From Helicoverpa zea (taxonomy: Eukaryota > Arthropoda > Insecta > Lepidoptera > Noctuidae), in NCBI RefSeq assembly GCF_022581195.2, contig NC_061458.1:7378001-7442000 (forward strand): DNA of 64,000 bases. The letters are read 5' to 3'. Within the stretch, counting starts at the first letter, position 1. Each line of letters starts with the position of its first letter. Both the position numbers and the translations under genes were made by a program. Shown here piece by piece: positions 47,901-62,342 of the stretch. The notes below the pieces were generated by a model. The model worked only from the letters and a program-made list of their open reading frames with translations. It ran no database searches and was not told where the DNA came from.

Positions 47901-50324
47901 GGCCCGTTATTGCTCATTATCACTATACATAGGTGCCTCTAATTAAAATACCAACTAGTTTCAGTATTCCTTCTATTATATCCATTGTGAGAGTCCTAAA
48001 TACACACCTGCAGAATTATAAGACCTAACAAACATACTACATATTTAATTCCCACTTTGTTAAGTAATATAACTAAAATAAGATACCTAAATGAATGCTT
48101 TGATTTTTAACCTGTAAACGTAAATTAGGTTAATTATGTATTTTTACTTTAATTAAAACGTTTGAAGTACCTACTTCATTTCAAGTAGTTAATTAAAGTT
48201 TATTCTGTACAACTTATAAAGAATTTAAAATAAGCTGATTCGCTTTGCGACGTTTATTTATTTTATTAATGAGCAGTTTTCCTGATAAATACTGGCACTC
48301 TAGCACATTTCAACTTGGTCAATGTTTTGCTGAGTTATGTTATCATGTCTAAGAAATAGGGCTGAGAAAACACTTGTTCAGAGTATATTATTTTATTATA
48401 CTACAATATTTTAAAGAAGAAATATATTTTGGTCTGTAACCTAAAGACTCGTGTAAAGGAAATTATTGAACCTATTTGAAAAATTCAGTTAGAAAGCTAC
48501 ACTCCTCTTGAGCTCTTGTTGCTTTTTCCGAGTAATATAGGCTATTTATCCCGGTACAGGCCGCGGGAACCGCGGAAACCGCGGGAAAACGACTACTTCT
48601 CAATAAAAAAATTATATATCGTGGTATTTCACTTCTCTTCCCGGAACCAAAGTAACAGAATACATTCCTGAATCAAACTTATTCGCAATTAGTTAGCAAA
48701 ACTTTCCGAGCAGAATTCTTCTGAAAAACAATACGTCTTCATTGACCTACAGGGAGTTTTATTGCAAATGTTAGCGGGATAAATATAAAGTTTCGTAAGT
48801 TATTTGTTGCTCTTGTAGTGGTTACAAATAGTAGCTCCACAAGTTGGGCAATTGAGCTGAATGCTGTTCGCACATATAAATGAGGAAATTAGGTGTTTCT
48901 GTATTTAGTGGACAGAGTGTGTTGGAGATTTAATGCTTGATTTACAAGCTAACATGCAGTAAAACTAATTTTGTTATGCTGACTCAGTGAGAGTTTTTGT
49001 TCTGAACTTTGGGTTGTCTGTGTTTTTAATTGATAAAAAATGCATACTTATCATTGTCATGAATTATTTTCTGATGATAAAAGTGTACTTTTTATAACAA
49101 CCTCGTTTTTAAACAACGTAAATATTGCCTTCTATTTGCTAATATCCAAAACTTATTTTTCATAAATACAAAAATAATAGAGTTCAATTAGTCAATACCT
49201 ACACAGAACCCTAACTAATTCGTATTTATTCAACATCTTTCAGGGCCACGGAACATTAATTTCATTATTTCATTAGCCATCAGCCGCAGAAGGCAGTCAG
49301 CTGCAAATAGCACAGACCGGATGTTAGCATGATATTACCGAGATTGCGGCACTACGCCATTTCCGGTGCGAGAAGCCTTACAAATAGTTCATAGTATTAG
49401 TAATACGGAGGTAGTGTTTGCGGAGAAAGTTACGCGAACGGTAACAAAGTTATGTTTCACTACCTTGACATTCATGACTTACAATTATAAAGTAGAATGT
49501 TCCGAAGCGGTTAAAATAGTTAATAGTTTAAACGGAACAATGAAGTGTTTGAAAGTTGTTCTATCGGTGGGTGGGTTCATTAAAATGCTAATAGCTTTAG
49601 TGGGTGTTTTATTACGGAGATCCATTAGCTTCATTTTTACAGACATTATTTAAAAAATACTTCGGGCAGTCTCATTCCATCAAAAGCCTTTGTTTTTCAT
49701 CAAAAACATTATAAATAGACAGGACGCCCAAACGCCAGTAACACAAAGATTAAAAATAGCTCATTCATTCATGCATTACTCTTACAAAAATTCAGACGTT
49801 CTTACAATATGATCTTCCATTCATCTGAATGAAACCATGATCCATAATGTGTACCTTTGGTGGTATGTTATATATGACCGTATGTAATCAAAACGAGGCA
49901 GCATGTATTAAACACCCACTGCACAATAAGAAGTACTGAAAAAAAATATAACATGCAAAATCGTTGAAATCATAATGAGCTGAAAGTACCAGCAACTATT
50001 TAACACGTTCGCATTCCTCGTCCTGTGTTCACGATGACACTAATTAGCATAATCATATCAGAAGCAGACGCGACCGCGGGTCTTTGACCAGATAATGGTT
50101 TATATAAAACCTCAGATACTAACCTGAGCTTTACTTCAAAATTAGACCCTGAAAGTGTCTAGTCATTCTAGTATCATTATAAAGAGTGACGAGCGAATCT
50201 TTAGTTAGAATTGGCAAAGACTGCATAAAACATATGTGGTATAAATAGTTTGAAATTGAAGCCGATAAAGTTATTGGAAAAGGTGGAATTTTGAGAATTC
50301 ATGGTAATGTAATTATCTGACAGC
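47901..50324. other. Gene-free stretch
   Basis: No exon recognised. A degenerate Lep1-like end (GGTACAGGCCGCGGGAACC ... GCGGGAAAACGACTA) lies at about 48530-48596. The ORF at 49366-49653 starts with a non-ATG codon and has no recognisable domain. Confidence 0.5.
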
Positions 50325-50524
50325 ATTTTCATTACGGACTAGCAAGCGCAGCGTAGGACGTCCACCAACGAGGTGGACAGACGACCTTATAAAGGTCGCC
50401 GGAAGACGCTGGATGCAGGTCGCTTCCAACAGGTATCTGTGGAGATCAAAGGGGGAGGCCTATGTTCAGCAGTGGACGTCCTATGGCTGAGATGATGATG
50501 ATGATGATGATGATTTTCATTACG
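50325..50524 (+). mobile_element. Short RTE-type LINE insertion with 12-bp target duplication
   Basis: ATTTTCATTACG occurs at 50325-50336 and 50513-50524. The 176-base insert encodes the extreme C-terminus of an RTE-type polyprotein from 50356 to the TGA at 50488-50490 (GRPPTRWTDDLIKVAGRRWM, later AYVQQWTSYG), then a (GATGAT)n tail. It is a severely 5'-truncated, young-looking insertion because the duplication is perfect. Confidence 0.9.
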
Positions 50525-51666
50525 TGACTCGGTTTTGAGATATTAAAAGCTCCCGACCACAAATTATATCGACGAATTCCACTATTTTTTTTAATCTACA
50601 GGCAACATTAACGATGGCATGCAATAGTGTCTCATAAGAGAAGTAATACATCTGTATTACCAGAAGCAAGTTCGTGAGAACCCTTCGTCCATTCACACCA
50701 CGAAAATTCGTGCTTCACTCATATTCTCCTCGTCTAAGTATAGAATGACACGACACAAAAGGGACAGGCATACGAGCACTTATTTTTCGTCAATTGTTTT
50801 ACAGTATCGAGGTCGCAAGTGAAAAGGTTATTATGTCAAACATACGTGAACGTAATATCATTTTACCCAAATTGTGTAAAATGTGACACTGCGTAGGAGC
50901 TTTGCGAAACGAAACGTAATTCCCACAGAAGACAATTTACAAAAGAAGCGTGGGTGGACATTTCACAAAAATTAGTTGTTGTTTCCTTAACAACGTCGTA
51001 ACCAAAAGTAATTTCATCACGAAACATCGGAATGTTAATTTTTATTTATTGTAGATATCACGAGGGAGCTTATTTCTTGTGGAAACGTGTCAAGTAATGT
51101 TTACTGTCTCATATTTTTGTTTCCCGATACGTAATATCTACGGCTTTCGGTTATTCTTCCAATTCCAAAGATTTTTATTATTCAGTCTAATGTGAATCAC
51201 TAATTTAAGCTAAAGTTACTTAACCATTATGCATGACTTTTAAAAATAGACCACACAGACTTGCCTTTAAAACGTACCTTTCAGAAAAAACGTCGTCCCT
51301 TGGCAACTTTACAAAGAAATGCAAATACAAGATTCACAACATAACTCGAACAATTTACATAAAGTTATATGGGTACCCACTTATTTAAAATTATTTACAT
51401 GTAAAAAGAGAAGATTTATTAAAATCCTTGCTAAAATGAAATGGGTGTGTATTCGCACGCTTTCTGGCTCAGGTGATAAAGGTTGTGTACCTAACCCTTT
51501 GGTGAAATTCATAATTAACGGTCTCACCTGTCTGACCGAAATATGATGAAGAAAAAACATAGATATTAATTAGCATTAATAGGATTATACTTAATTATGG
51601 TATGACTACTATAACTCTTGTATTATTCTTGGACCCCAATGAAGTTTAATACTTTGGCAGCTGTGG

Positions 51667-51970
51667 TATGAACCTAGGGCTACCATCCGTCCGGGTTTCC
51701 CCGGATTTGTCCTCGTTTGGTGGCCGTCCGGGGGCCGTCCGGGCGGGGTTTCAAGAAGTGTCCGGGGAAAACCCGGACACTTTTCATGTAAGGAAGCGCC
51801 TCATTGAATTTAAGTGTATGTTAATAGTAAATGGATTACAAATTAGGTGTTACTTTGTTTAAAAAAATCGTACTCGTTCGAGGAAAAAATGCGATTTACG
51901 CTAAATGTCCGGGTTTTTTTAATGTTTGTCCGGGTTTGGCAAAATTCGAGATGGCAGCCCTATATGAACC
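51667..51970. mobile_element. 288-bp hAT-type MITE with 8-bp target duplication
   Basis: TATGAACC flanks the element at 51667-51674 and 51963-51970. Its ends are TAGGGCTACCATC at 51675 and, inverted, TAGGGCTGCCATC at 51962. An 8-bp duplication with short TAGGG ends fits the hAT superfamily. The interior is rich in CCGGGTTT and CCGGAC motifs in both orientations (GTCCGGGTTTCCCCGGA, AACCCGGACAC). ORFs over it are not genes. Confidence 0.85.
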
Positions 51971-54900
51971 CATGCATTGTAAACTTCTGTGTATGTTGGA
52001 TGCATACATAGTTAATAATTTAGCCATATTCGTCAGTATTAACGATTACTTACAGAAAATAGTAGATATGCTTCGCAAAAGTAATTTTAATTTAGGTCTA
52101 ACTTCATTTTAAATGCCTAGAATATTAATCATTGGTGCGTCTTACATTAAAAAGAAAACTAAAACAGTTTTAGAGTTATCTTTTAGTCTAAAAGAAGATT
52201 TAAAGAAAGATAGACTAATTTTTACAAGCAGTTTTACTCTGTATTTATCTTTCTAGGTCACTCGACATGGTCGCTGTTTTATTTTTCGACGAATAAGTGC
52301 CTGTGCTGAGTGTAATTGATGAAACGTAATACATAAAACGAATTAATTTATATATATAAACTGTACTGCCATATACAGCGATGTTATTTCCTGAACAACA
52401 AAATATCAGTAGGCTTATTAACATCGCTTGAACGAAACAGTATTAGGTACTTGTTCGGGAAATAAATTACCGAAAATTAAGATTCCTTTCAGAATATTTA
52501 GGAATTTCATAAATATTATCAAAATTATTCCTTTATTAATCCGATGTTCTGATTTTTCAACTGAACTCTCAGCGACGAACAATTTACTTTATTGACTTCA
52601 GTTTATTTTGTTATAGGTACGTATAATAGCAGAAAGGATCTTTATTGAGTTAAATTCAGTAAAAGCAAGCAATTAGTAAGGGAGTAAAACTGCATTATTT
52701 AGTTATTTCAAAAGATTGATTATTTTCTCGGAAACGGAAAATAGCTCTTCTTTTTGGCTTTGTTCGAGAGTTATCGGAATGAAATGAAATGTGCGTTCAA
52801 AATATTGATCTCCTGAAAATGCTTTCGAAAGGATTTACTCAAAACCGCTTTAACCTTTTCAAAAACAGTATATTGTCGAAAAGGTGTCAAACAACTCTAA
52901 ACTTTAAATCCCTTGTCGGATGAGCATTGGAATAAATTGTTATTTAATAAGCTCTGGTATTTTAGAGGTAAATATTCCATTTTAAGGCCGACGACTTTAA
53001 CACTAAAGTTAGAAACAAAATGGCTTTCTGCCAGCATTTGTTTTACTTTATTACAATTTCAAAAGCAAGCTTGTACTTTAACAAATTGCTGGTTAAACGA
53101 GTTCAAAACATTTTAAAACTTAGTTTTTATGTTTTGACAATTTCAGTTATTTTTGCATTCGCAACTGCACTTAAATGTTAAAACTATTTCTGTGCTTTAC
53201 TTTAATTTTATATTTCTTGTTTATTTGTGGTTGCAAATGGGTGTTTAAAATAAACAGCATACGTTTAGACTTCACAGTCTATCTAAATCTATGTTTCTCA
53301 AATGAGAATCTGTTCGAATATCTACACAAAAAAAACTATTTCCACTAAAATCATCCGGCCGTGCTCTCGCTGTGGCGGCATATTGGACTGACAAAGTGTA
53401 GTCTCACTATAAGACATGTCATAGACACGAAAGAAGAAGAAGAAGAAGTGGAAACAGTTCTATTATATTGTTTTTTTTTTAATTAAATGTAGTTTCCAAA
53501 TTATAATTACCATATTTTGTAACTATACAATACTTTGTAATCTAAAAGCTCCTGACATTTCTAATCTCTTATAAAAGTTTTTTATGACCAACCAACTGTA
53601 GATGATTCACTTATCAAACATTAGGTAGTGGACAAAAGAATCTGCGATATTAAGACAAATGGAATTGTACCTTATCTAATTGAAGCAGTCCAACATTCAT
53701 TTATCTGCGATGGAAAAAACAGATTGTGTGATGTTGATTATTCTGAGAAGAAAGCTCTTGCGGCTTTTCTCTCAGAACGGTAAAATAACAGCCTTAATTT
53801 CAGCCTACATTTTTTTCAGTTCAAATCTTCAAGCTTTAGGTTATCATGCAAAGTTAACATTGTGTATTTCGTGGTTGATAACAATTAGACACTGTCTAGA
53901 GAGTTACAAGGTAGGTAAATGAAAGCATATCTAGGTCATGTAAAAAGATCTGAAATTGAAAGTGGACATGCGAATAATCCTTGAATAGGTCATGGCAAAA
54001 GTCGTTATATTCTAACTTTATATTATTTTAGTGATACTTCATCACTTCTGTAGCATTATATTTTTTCTGATAGACACAAGAAACTAATACCCAAGACTAC
54101 ATCACTTCGGACGTGTAATATAATCAGGAAGAGCACTCCCAAATATAGAGTGAATAGGAACGTGCAACGAGTACAAACAAAAGCGTAAACCAAACATAAT
54201 GTTTGCAAGATGACGAAATATCCCTTTCAGAGAGAAAGCCTTGGGGCGACCAAAAAGTGTCCTGTTTCACAGTCTTCCTTGAAAATATGTTTGTTTTACG
54301 TTTTCACGTCTCACGTACGTGATGACAACCTTGTTTGAACGTCCAAGCTGAAAAATTGTGTACAATCTCAATATGTCCGATTTTCCAACGTAAATATTGA
54401 CCCATGTGGGATGAAAGAGATTAAGATTATAAAATATCAGTTCTTCTTGCAAAACGAACAAAACAATTTATTTATCGGTATTAAATTCTTCTGAGATGTC
54501 TTTTGGAACCGCTCTATCCATTCTCTCTCATATAAAGCACGAATTCTCAAAAATAAAAACATCTGGAAAAGCGAAATAACTTTTCCTCAAAGACATCATA
54601 TGCGCAATTTAGTTCAAAGCACGTTTTTACACAAACTGGAAGTGATAACTACATAAATTATAGCAAGATCTTTTTGTAACAGAATACAATTTAGATTTTT
54701 TAGGAGTAAGCTCAATTTCGTATTTTGTACAAAGGAGAAAAAAATATCGTGCCCATTTCTTTCCGAACTTTTTTCCAATTACTCAAGACGGTGTCATTTT
54801 ATTCGGTAACAGTTGTCTCTTATACTTATCATCTCAAGGTTAACCTTGGACAGTCAAATTAATCCATGATGAACACAAAACGATAACACGTTTCAAGTGT

Positions 54901-57900
54901 TGTATGAATAGATAGGTAGATACTGATATTAGATGGAATTGTTAAAGTTAATAAAAAATAAAATAACACAATTTTCAGAAATCAGCATTTGTCACAATAT
55001 TCTAGGAAATACTGAACCATGAACGACAAAATAAATGATAGAACCCGCCTCGTGTCATGACTAAGCCGTGTTATTTACGCAGATCAACAGGCATTACGCA
55101 GTAGGTACGTAGCTATAACGTTCTGAGGAAGAAACCATTACGGCTCAATCAAACGGTATCGGCACTTGATCCCGACTTTCCTTATATTAACCTTGAAGTT
55201 TCCATTGCACGCGACCTCGCCAGCTTTAACGATGTGCTGTAAACTGTCTTTTAACGATAATATTCCGACAAGGTCAATAACCTTCGCCAAATATTACATT
55301 TGGAATACATACGCCAATATTATCATGTTTTGTATCTATATCATCCGTTAATTACTTAGGGTTAGAATGACCCGGCTGATACGGGGTTGATTGTACTCTC
55401 GTGCACGGATCATGAATGATACACCCTTAAAGGCTGGATGACCTGCAAAAGTGGTCCAAAAATAAATTTCATAGATTGTGTTTAGCGCGAAGTGGCAACA
55501 TTTTATGTCAGAAGTATAAGTAAATAGTAACATGACATGGGTGTTTTGCACCTGTCCATCTATATTTAGTTTACCTTATCCAACCGTTGGATCTTTATGA
55601 CTATGAGTACCTACTATTTTTAGACTTTGTTTCCGCATCGATCCGAGACCCTTGTCAAACCTTTTTTTACAGTTTCATGGTCCACAACCCATGCTAGGTA
55701 CAAGTTCGTCAATTTTGTGTATATGTTTTTACTAGTTTTTTTCATCAGGAGTTGACGTGTTAAGTACCTACTTTTATTTTTAAATTAAGCTTCCCTTTAA
55801 TATATTTATTCACAATTTACATTAAACAAAATAAGAAGCAGGATTTCACCGACTTAACAGGAATATTGTTTCGTTTTTGTTGATTTACCGCAAATAGAAA
55901 ATCTATTTTCAATTTCCTTCTTGCCGACATGATTAATCCCTTGTTGATGGTTGGCTTGGCTGACGGTCCTTCAGATGAAAAAACAAACAGACATTATCAT
56001 ATTCTTCGAAATACAGCTTTTGAACAAAATTGCTTAGGAAAGCGAGTGTTTGCAGTTGTCTTGATCTTAATCATGGCAGTAATCAGACTCACAAAAATAG
56101 AATTATATCTTCTAAAAGAACGCAGATTTGAATAACCCAAATACCATTTAGTTTGTTGAAAATCTAAATTGTTATAGACGTATGTTGTACCTAGTACATA
56201 TTACATGATACATAAAACTTTCAATCGTCATAATCCGTATTTCATGACACGACAACGGGCAACGAGGGTCGAGAGACATAAAATCGTCAGCAATTTGAGA
56301 CCGTAAACTTTATTTTCTATTACGTTCAAAAGTGAGGGGCATACGTGCTTAGCATAGTTATAACGTGTTGGACCAATATGTTTGGTGTCACGTACTGAGG
56401 CGTGGGCGAAACTTGTCGTGAATGTCGAGGAAAACTTGCAGCGTTCACTGGATGATGCGTCTTAGTGTTACGTAAAGAAAGGTGTACTTTTTTCTTGTTG
56501 TAAATACGGAATGGGAAGAATTCTTTGCATCTGTTTGCATAGTAGATGCTTCCGATTAAACCGTTGCTAAATACAACACGGTAATTTTATTTAATCATAT
56601 AAAAAGTGCTGAATATAAATTGTTAAGGTAATGAAGGATATGCTAGGCTATAACATATTTTGTCATGACGAAAATAAGAAGCACAAAATCTATTAAGTAA
56701 ACTTTATAAATGTGATTTAATAATAAATGTAAATGTCTAAATAATTATAAAGTATCAAACTTGGTTAATAAAAAAACTTTCAGCTGCTCTAAAAACTTTC
56801 AGAGGAAGTTATAAAAAATATGGTTCATTAAATATTGTTGGTTACAACTTTATTATTTTAAAAAGTTTGACTCCTGACCTTAGTAAAAAACCTCTGAATA
56901 TATTTCATCTATACATATAATAAATCTGTAGAAAAGTAATTTTTGTACATTGAAGAAATTGACAAAAAAAATAGCCAGCATTTTAAAGGATAACTAACAG
57001 AACCCATTTCCATCATTTTTGTCATTTTTGTCTGTTTGTCTGTTTATCTGTTTGTTTGTTCGCGATTCACGTAAAATCTACGAATTAAATGCAGACAATG
57101 CTTATATACAAAAACTCTACGTAACTTGGGGTATTACTTAGTTTTTGTTTCATCGAAATCGATTCACTCTATCAAAAGATATGATTAATTTTGTGAATTC
57201 AAGATGTAAAATATTACGACACGCAATCTATTTGTCAAAACTGTACATTTGAATGTTGTACTTATATTAGTTGATCGGCCTATTATTAATTTTTACACAG
57301 AAAATCACACTTTTATAAGTAACATCGCAAGAAAAAAAAAAATGAAAATTTTGTTTAGCCAAGGTTAAAGTAGCTCCATCTGTGGTAAATAAAATACATC
57401 ATCAATTTGTCAAAGGAGCGAGGTGGTAAATGACAATATTACCATACATTCTTTATAGAGGATTATTATTTCAACAGATGGAGTTGTGTATTTTCCGTAA
57501 TTCACCATATTTTAACACGAAGTGTAATTTTTCGATAGACATTTCAATAGTGTTTGTCAGTTTGCCGTGCCACATAAAAATCCAACTATAATTATTACCT
57601 TGATGAAAGGAAAATTAATAGTTCTCGGCCAAATTTAAAACGGTGCCATCTAAATTATTTTTTGAACATTATGTCAAAAATGATGACTTTAGTGGAACAA
57701 TTAATTATCATTTAAAGTTACAGATGGAGTTCATATCAGGATTTTTTCATAAACATAGTTTAGCTTATCTTCCACTAATGTGGTGGCCTTAAAACAAATT
57801 ACTTTGGGTGAGTAGTATTAAGTAGACCTTAATTATTTTTTCTGATGCAAAATATGTAAACTTAATCCTAGAAGAAATGAGGATCTATCTCTCGCAAGCG

Positions 57901-58804
57901 CTGCTAAGCGTGAGGTAGGTAATGTAGGATTCTGTAGCTTTAAAAACAAGCCCAGATACAAAGTGCAGATAAGAAATGGGAGCTTTCTCGATTTAATACC
58001 GTACACACGTAAAATGCTTTATGCGTCTGAAAACGTACAAATTACGCGCCGCATACCAGAGACATGTTTACTTTCAACTTCTGATCGCAAATACACTGTT
58101 CACGATTACGAACAGTCTCAGTAAGGCCCGAGCCAAGTCTAAAAAAACACCTTTTATATAAAACTACGTTTGATGTCATTTAATCACAAAGACAGAATTG
58201 TTCTCTGTTGCAAATCCTATCCACCTATATCCTATCCTAATCCAGAATGCATTGCAGGTGTGCATTGCACAAAAACCAATGGTATCCTATTCGAGAAGTC
58301 AAAAGACTTGACCTGCTAACGTCAGCTTCTGCGCTAAGCAAGTGGTCTTAATAGTACCATCAGAATTACATTCATCGTTGAATGAGGTGATTAAATTTTC
58401 AGAAACCACAATAACAGTAGGAGCCAAAGCGTATGATCGTTTCATAGAGCTCTGATTGGCCCCAGGTGACCAAGTCAGGTCTGATTTGTTTGTTCATCAG
58501 ATCTTTGAAAGTGTTTCGGTGGATACTTACTGTCGTCCTGTTTACGTGTGACACAAAATATGGTATATAAACGTCCTCCGCAATAGCGAAATTTTCCCGG
58601 TGTGCGGTAGTGACGCACAGTATACAACACTTATGTTTCTTTTGATTTGCTGGCTCCACCATGAAATGGCAAATTGCGAGGGTACATTTTGAAAATCTTG
58701 GCAAAACTGCAGGTTTCAAGTTCGAACACATGAAGTGGACTCGCACAGATACGTACATTTTGCCTATTCGTGAACTAATGCAAACATTTCGGTGGAGTCC
58801 CGGC
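51971..58804. other. Long gene-free stretch
   Basis: I find no credible exon in 6.8 kb. There is a (GAA)n tract near 53429-53447 preceded by CGCTGTGGCGGCATATTGGA, perhaps a LINE tail; a repeat at 56908-57160; and scattered CTCCATCTGT / CAGATGGAG motifs at 57376-57730. The minus ORF at 58399-58758 (119 codons) matches no family I know. Confidence 0.5.
56908..57160 (+). repeat. Dispersed repeat beginning TATACATATAATAAATCTGT
   Basis: The start ATACATATAATAAATCTGTA, with GTAATTTTTGTACATTGAAG next, and a later TGTCTGTTTGTCTGTTTATC run, look like a lepidopteran dispersed repeat. The boundaries are uncertain. Confidence 0.4.
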
Positions 58805-59169
58805 TTAGGCCACCATATTAGGCGTGCGCGATCCTCGGGCGTGTGAGTAGCACGGGCGCCGCGCGTGCGTCGCGAGCGCGTTGCGTGAGCGTCGCGTTTT
58901 GCTGCCCTGCGGCATTTGCAGCGCGCTCGCGGCGCGCACGCGCCGCTCTCCTTGACGTTTAACTGCTAAGGCGTTTAGCGGGCGGCGGGGATAGCGGGCG
59001 AAGGGGTAAGAACGCAACTCGAGCGCCGCGTGCTCGCCGCGAGCGCGTCGCTTGCACTCTTCACACATGCCGCAGGGCAGCTAAACGCGACGTTCACGCA
59101 GCGCGCTCGCGACGCCCGCGCTACTCACACGCCCGAGGATCACGCACGCCTAATGTGGGGTCAGCCTTA
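58805..59169. mobile_element. GC-rich 365-bp palindromic element
   Basis: The left end TTAGGCCACCATATTAGGCG and the right end (inverted) TAAGGCTGACCCCACATTAG lead into long matching arms: ATCCTCGGGCGTGTGAGTAG is present at both ends in opposite orientation, and CTGCCCTGCGGCAT recurs further in. The inside is packed with GCGCTCGCGGCG-type runs. It is a GC island in AT-rich DNA. The ORFs at 58661-58846 and 58805-59068 are composition artefacts. Confidence 0.8.
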
Positions 59170-62100
59170 CCATAGTGAGTAAGTGCACAGAAAATCCCCG
59201 TCATACAAGTGTTTCTCCCCAGTAGTGAAACTATCCTACCCTATGCGCCTGCTGATGATGATGACTCATTTTATCATCCATCCAGCTATTCCCCAACTAT
59301 GTTGGTGTTGGCTTCCAGTCACCGAATCTGTTTGAGTACCAATATTTTGCTTGGAGCGACTACCTATCTACCTATCTTCAATCCAGTCAACTACACAAGA
59401 TGATATCCATGGTAAGACTGACAGACTTTCTGGCTTCTGATTAGTCGCAGCAGCTGCAGAAAATGTACAAATGACAGCTTTGTCAGACTCAAAGCATATA
59501 GACATAGATTATAGCTGTTTCCTGTGAAAATTACTTACGCACCATACGTAATAATTTTCCAAATTGGCTGACTAGATCCAGAGATATTCACAACGTTACA
59601 AACTTTACTTCTTTTGTTTAGATAAATGGTCACATCCACAACACAACCTTGATCAATGAATCTATGCGACTGCTAAGTGCTAATCCTAATTATACTGTCA
59701 CGTGAAAGAATGCACCTACGGGATAAGTAGTATTTTGACTATTCTATATTGCCCACGCAGACGAAGTTGCGGGCAACAGCTAGTTATTCAATAAAGGTCA
59801 GCTTTCAATTTTTTCAGTGGCTCTTTATTATTTAATAGCTCACAAGATAAACATTATTTTTCAATAACTTGAACAGTTATATAAATCTGCTTGTAATAAG
59901 TTGAGGCAAACCGACCATCAGAAAAGCGATGTATGAACAAATTCAAGTGGAATAGTGGTACGGGTGTACCCCAAAATAATTTGTATTCGTGCTTACCAGA
60001 CCGTAACCACTTGGAATCCATGCGGAATCTTCGTACAGTAGGTGGTATTTACTGATATTTATTGGCCTTTGGTGGTAGGTGGAAAGTATAGCAAGCGGTG
60101 CGTTTTCTGAGATTCAGTTTATGGACACGTAAAATTATTATTATGAAAATTGTGATCAACTGAAATAATTTTCTAAGGAATGTCAGCCAGTGAGGAAAAC
60201 ACTTTGTGAAATCATTATTTACATTTCAGTGACCTCTTTTAGGTACGTAAGCCATATTATAAGACTCAGCATTTTGCTCGAGTTGTCATTGCAAAATCAA
60301 ACGACGCTTAGGAATCACCTTTTTACTGTGTTTTAAAAGGTTTTCCTTCCCACGCACAGCTACACAGAATTCCATTGTCTACACCCTGCGATAAACATTG
60401 CGGATCAAATGATTCACCTCAAAAATGACTTTATGTTTACAGGTTTAAGATACAGTTTCCTTTGCTCTTAATTTCAAAGTTTCACTTGCCCGAAGGTTTC
60501 GCTTTCAGTTCGTTTAAGTATTCAAAATATTGAATCTTCTATATTATTTGGCTTTTGGAATTTTACTCGAGATATTTCATTCCAGCCTCAAGAAGTATTT
60601 TGTTTAGAACTGTAAATACATTTAGAAAACCTTTGAAGCAGGCCAAAGAAGCGTCTAAATATCTTACGTGCTTGATTTGAAGATGGCAGCTTTTCGCGTT
60701 TAAATTCTTTAGCCGTAAAAGGCAACATGCCAAAAACCTTAACCTCTTGTTTACACACAAAGTTTTTATAAAGCAGAATTACCCGTTGTATAATAATAAA
60801 CAATCCCGAAAGCTACTCTTGTTTTATTAAATTATACTGAAATTATTCCGAATTAATATTAATAGACCAGCTATTGTTCCGTGAATATCGGGGCTATAAA
60901 TATGGGATGTTTACAATACGTAGGTGCTTTTATTTATTCGGCGTGGACTATGAGGGAATGGCAATGAACGTGAAGTAAATAACGGAAGGTCTACATATGT
61001 ACATATGTGCCCGTACCACCCACACACGCCAGGTTTCGAACAAAACACTATCCGCCTAGATCCAAGATTTATGAGCCTATACCCTTAAAGATAAGGGCCA
61101 AAGAATACAGCAATATGTTTACTTATTCATCTCAATATAGTTGTACCTTTTTGTTCGGGAATATGAAGGCTATTTTATCGTGAAACAGACTCCTTAACAT
61201 ATTTTCTTTCCCTAAGGAATTTTAGTCTTCGGTTTACCAGGATTTGCGGAAATATCCTTATTACCCCCATTAATAAATTATTAGTATTTATAATCTCTTT
61301 GTGGATTACTTATAGGCAGATATTACCTGTTTACATACTTGGCAATCAGAGGATTAGTTAAGCAGTGGTCAGGCATCATTTATTGATGATATTTAGACTT
61401 AAATATATGTGAATACGAGTATTAGGTACCTTTCCACGTACCAAAGGTACCGAATGGAGGAGAAACACGCGTTTAGCTTCAATGACCCTGGTAGAACATA
61501 CGTCAATAGCAGATTACAAAAAGATAGAACAAACGGAACGGAACAAGTATTCCAGACGTCCGTATTCTGCAGTCAATCGAGAGTCGATCCATTGTGCTGT
61601 TAAGTGGAATTACTGCTGTTCCCACTTTAGTGCAACGGTGTGTAGGTGGTGCAATGAACGGAATAATACCTATAATGCTTTTCTGTACGTAGAATATAGA
61701 AACTACTATAATAGGAACAGTATGTAGATATTTAAGAACTGCATAAGTAAAGATAATTTTACGAGATAACAATATAATACACTTTTAAAAACATTTAAAC
61801 ATTTAAGAAGTGTACACCCTCCTGTTTGCTTCCATGTATCATTTTGGTTTTCCTAATGTGTATGTAACCTACAATTCGTCAATTCATATCTGTGTCTCAC
61901 TAGTAAATAATAGGATCATTATGAAGGATTTTTACGTACATATTTTGTTGGTGTATTTTAGTTCAAATACCAAAGACAATGTTCTCAAGACTTCACAAGA
62001 GAAAATGTGCAGAGAATTGTCTATTCAATTCTTAAGAAGTTTATTAAGAAGCACGTACGTTGTTTGCAGATTTTCCGACTAGAAATATTCCACAAATTGT

Positions 62101-62342
62101 TCGTATAAAGTAAAATTCTACTAGGTAACAACGTTGTTTGTTTGTATTTGTTCTAGCTGGATCTCGAAGTATTTGCTTAAGATTCTCAGAATTAGCTTTT
62201 ACTGTTAATACTATCTACTACATTACAAAATATCGTCAGTGTACCAAGGACAATGAAGAATTTAAAATAATAACTACAAGAAAGGTTTTGGTAATTTTGT
62301 TGGCTTGTTTCGGATTTGGTAATGGTTTTAAATCTTTGTGAT
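59170..62342. other. Gene-free stretch with repeat fragments
   Basis: There is a SINE-like fragment at 59262-59450 (CCCCAACTATGTTGGTGTTG). A Lep1-like end, CCCACGCAGACGAAGTTGCG followed by GGCAACAGCTAGT, lies at about 59750-59783. ORFs at 60563-62341 show no domain or splice-bounded structure. Confidence 0.5.

Noticed and set aside
49366..49653. 95-codon plus-strand ORF
   Set aside because: Non-ATG start, no recognisable domain, no flanking splice signals with partners; treated as chance.
58399..58758. 119-codon minus-strand ORF
   Set aside because: No recognised family, no supporting exons. It could be a decayed element, but I cannot support it as a gene.
58805..59068. 87-codon Arg/Ala-rich minus-strand ORF
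   Set aside because: Product of the extreme GC content and palindromic nature of the element.
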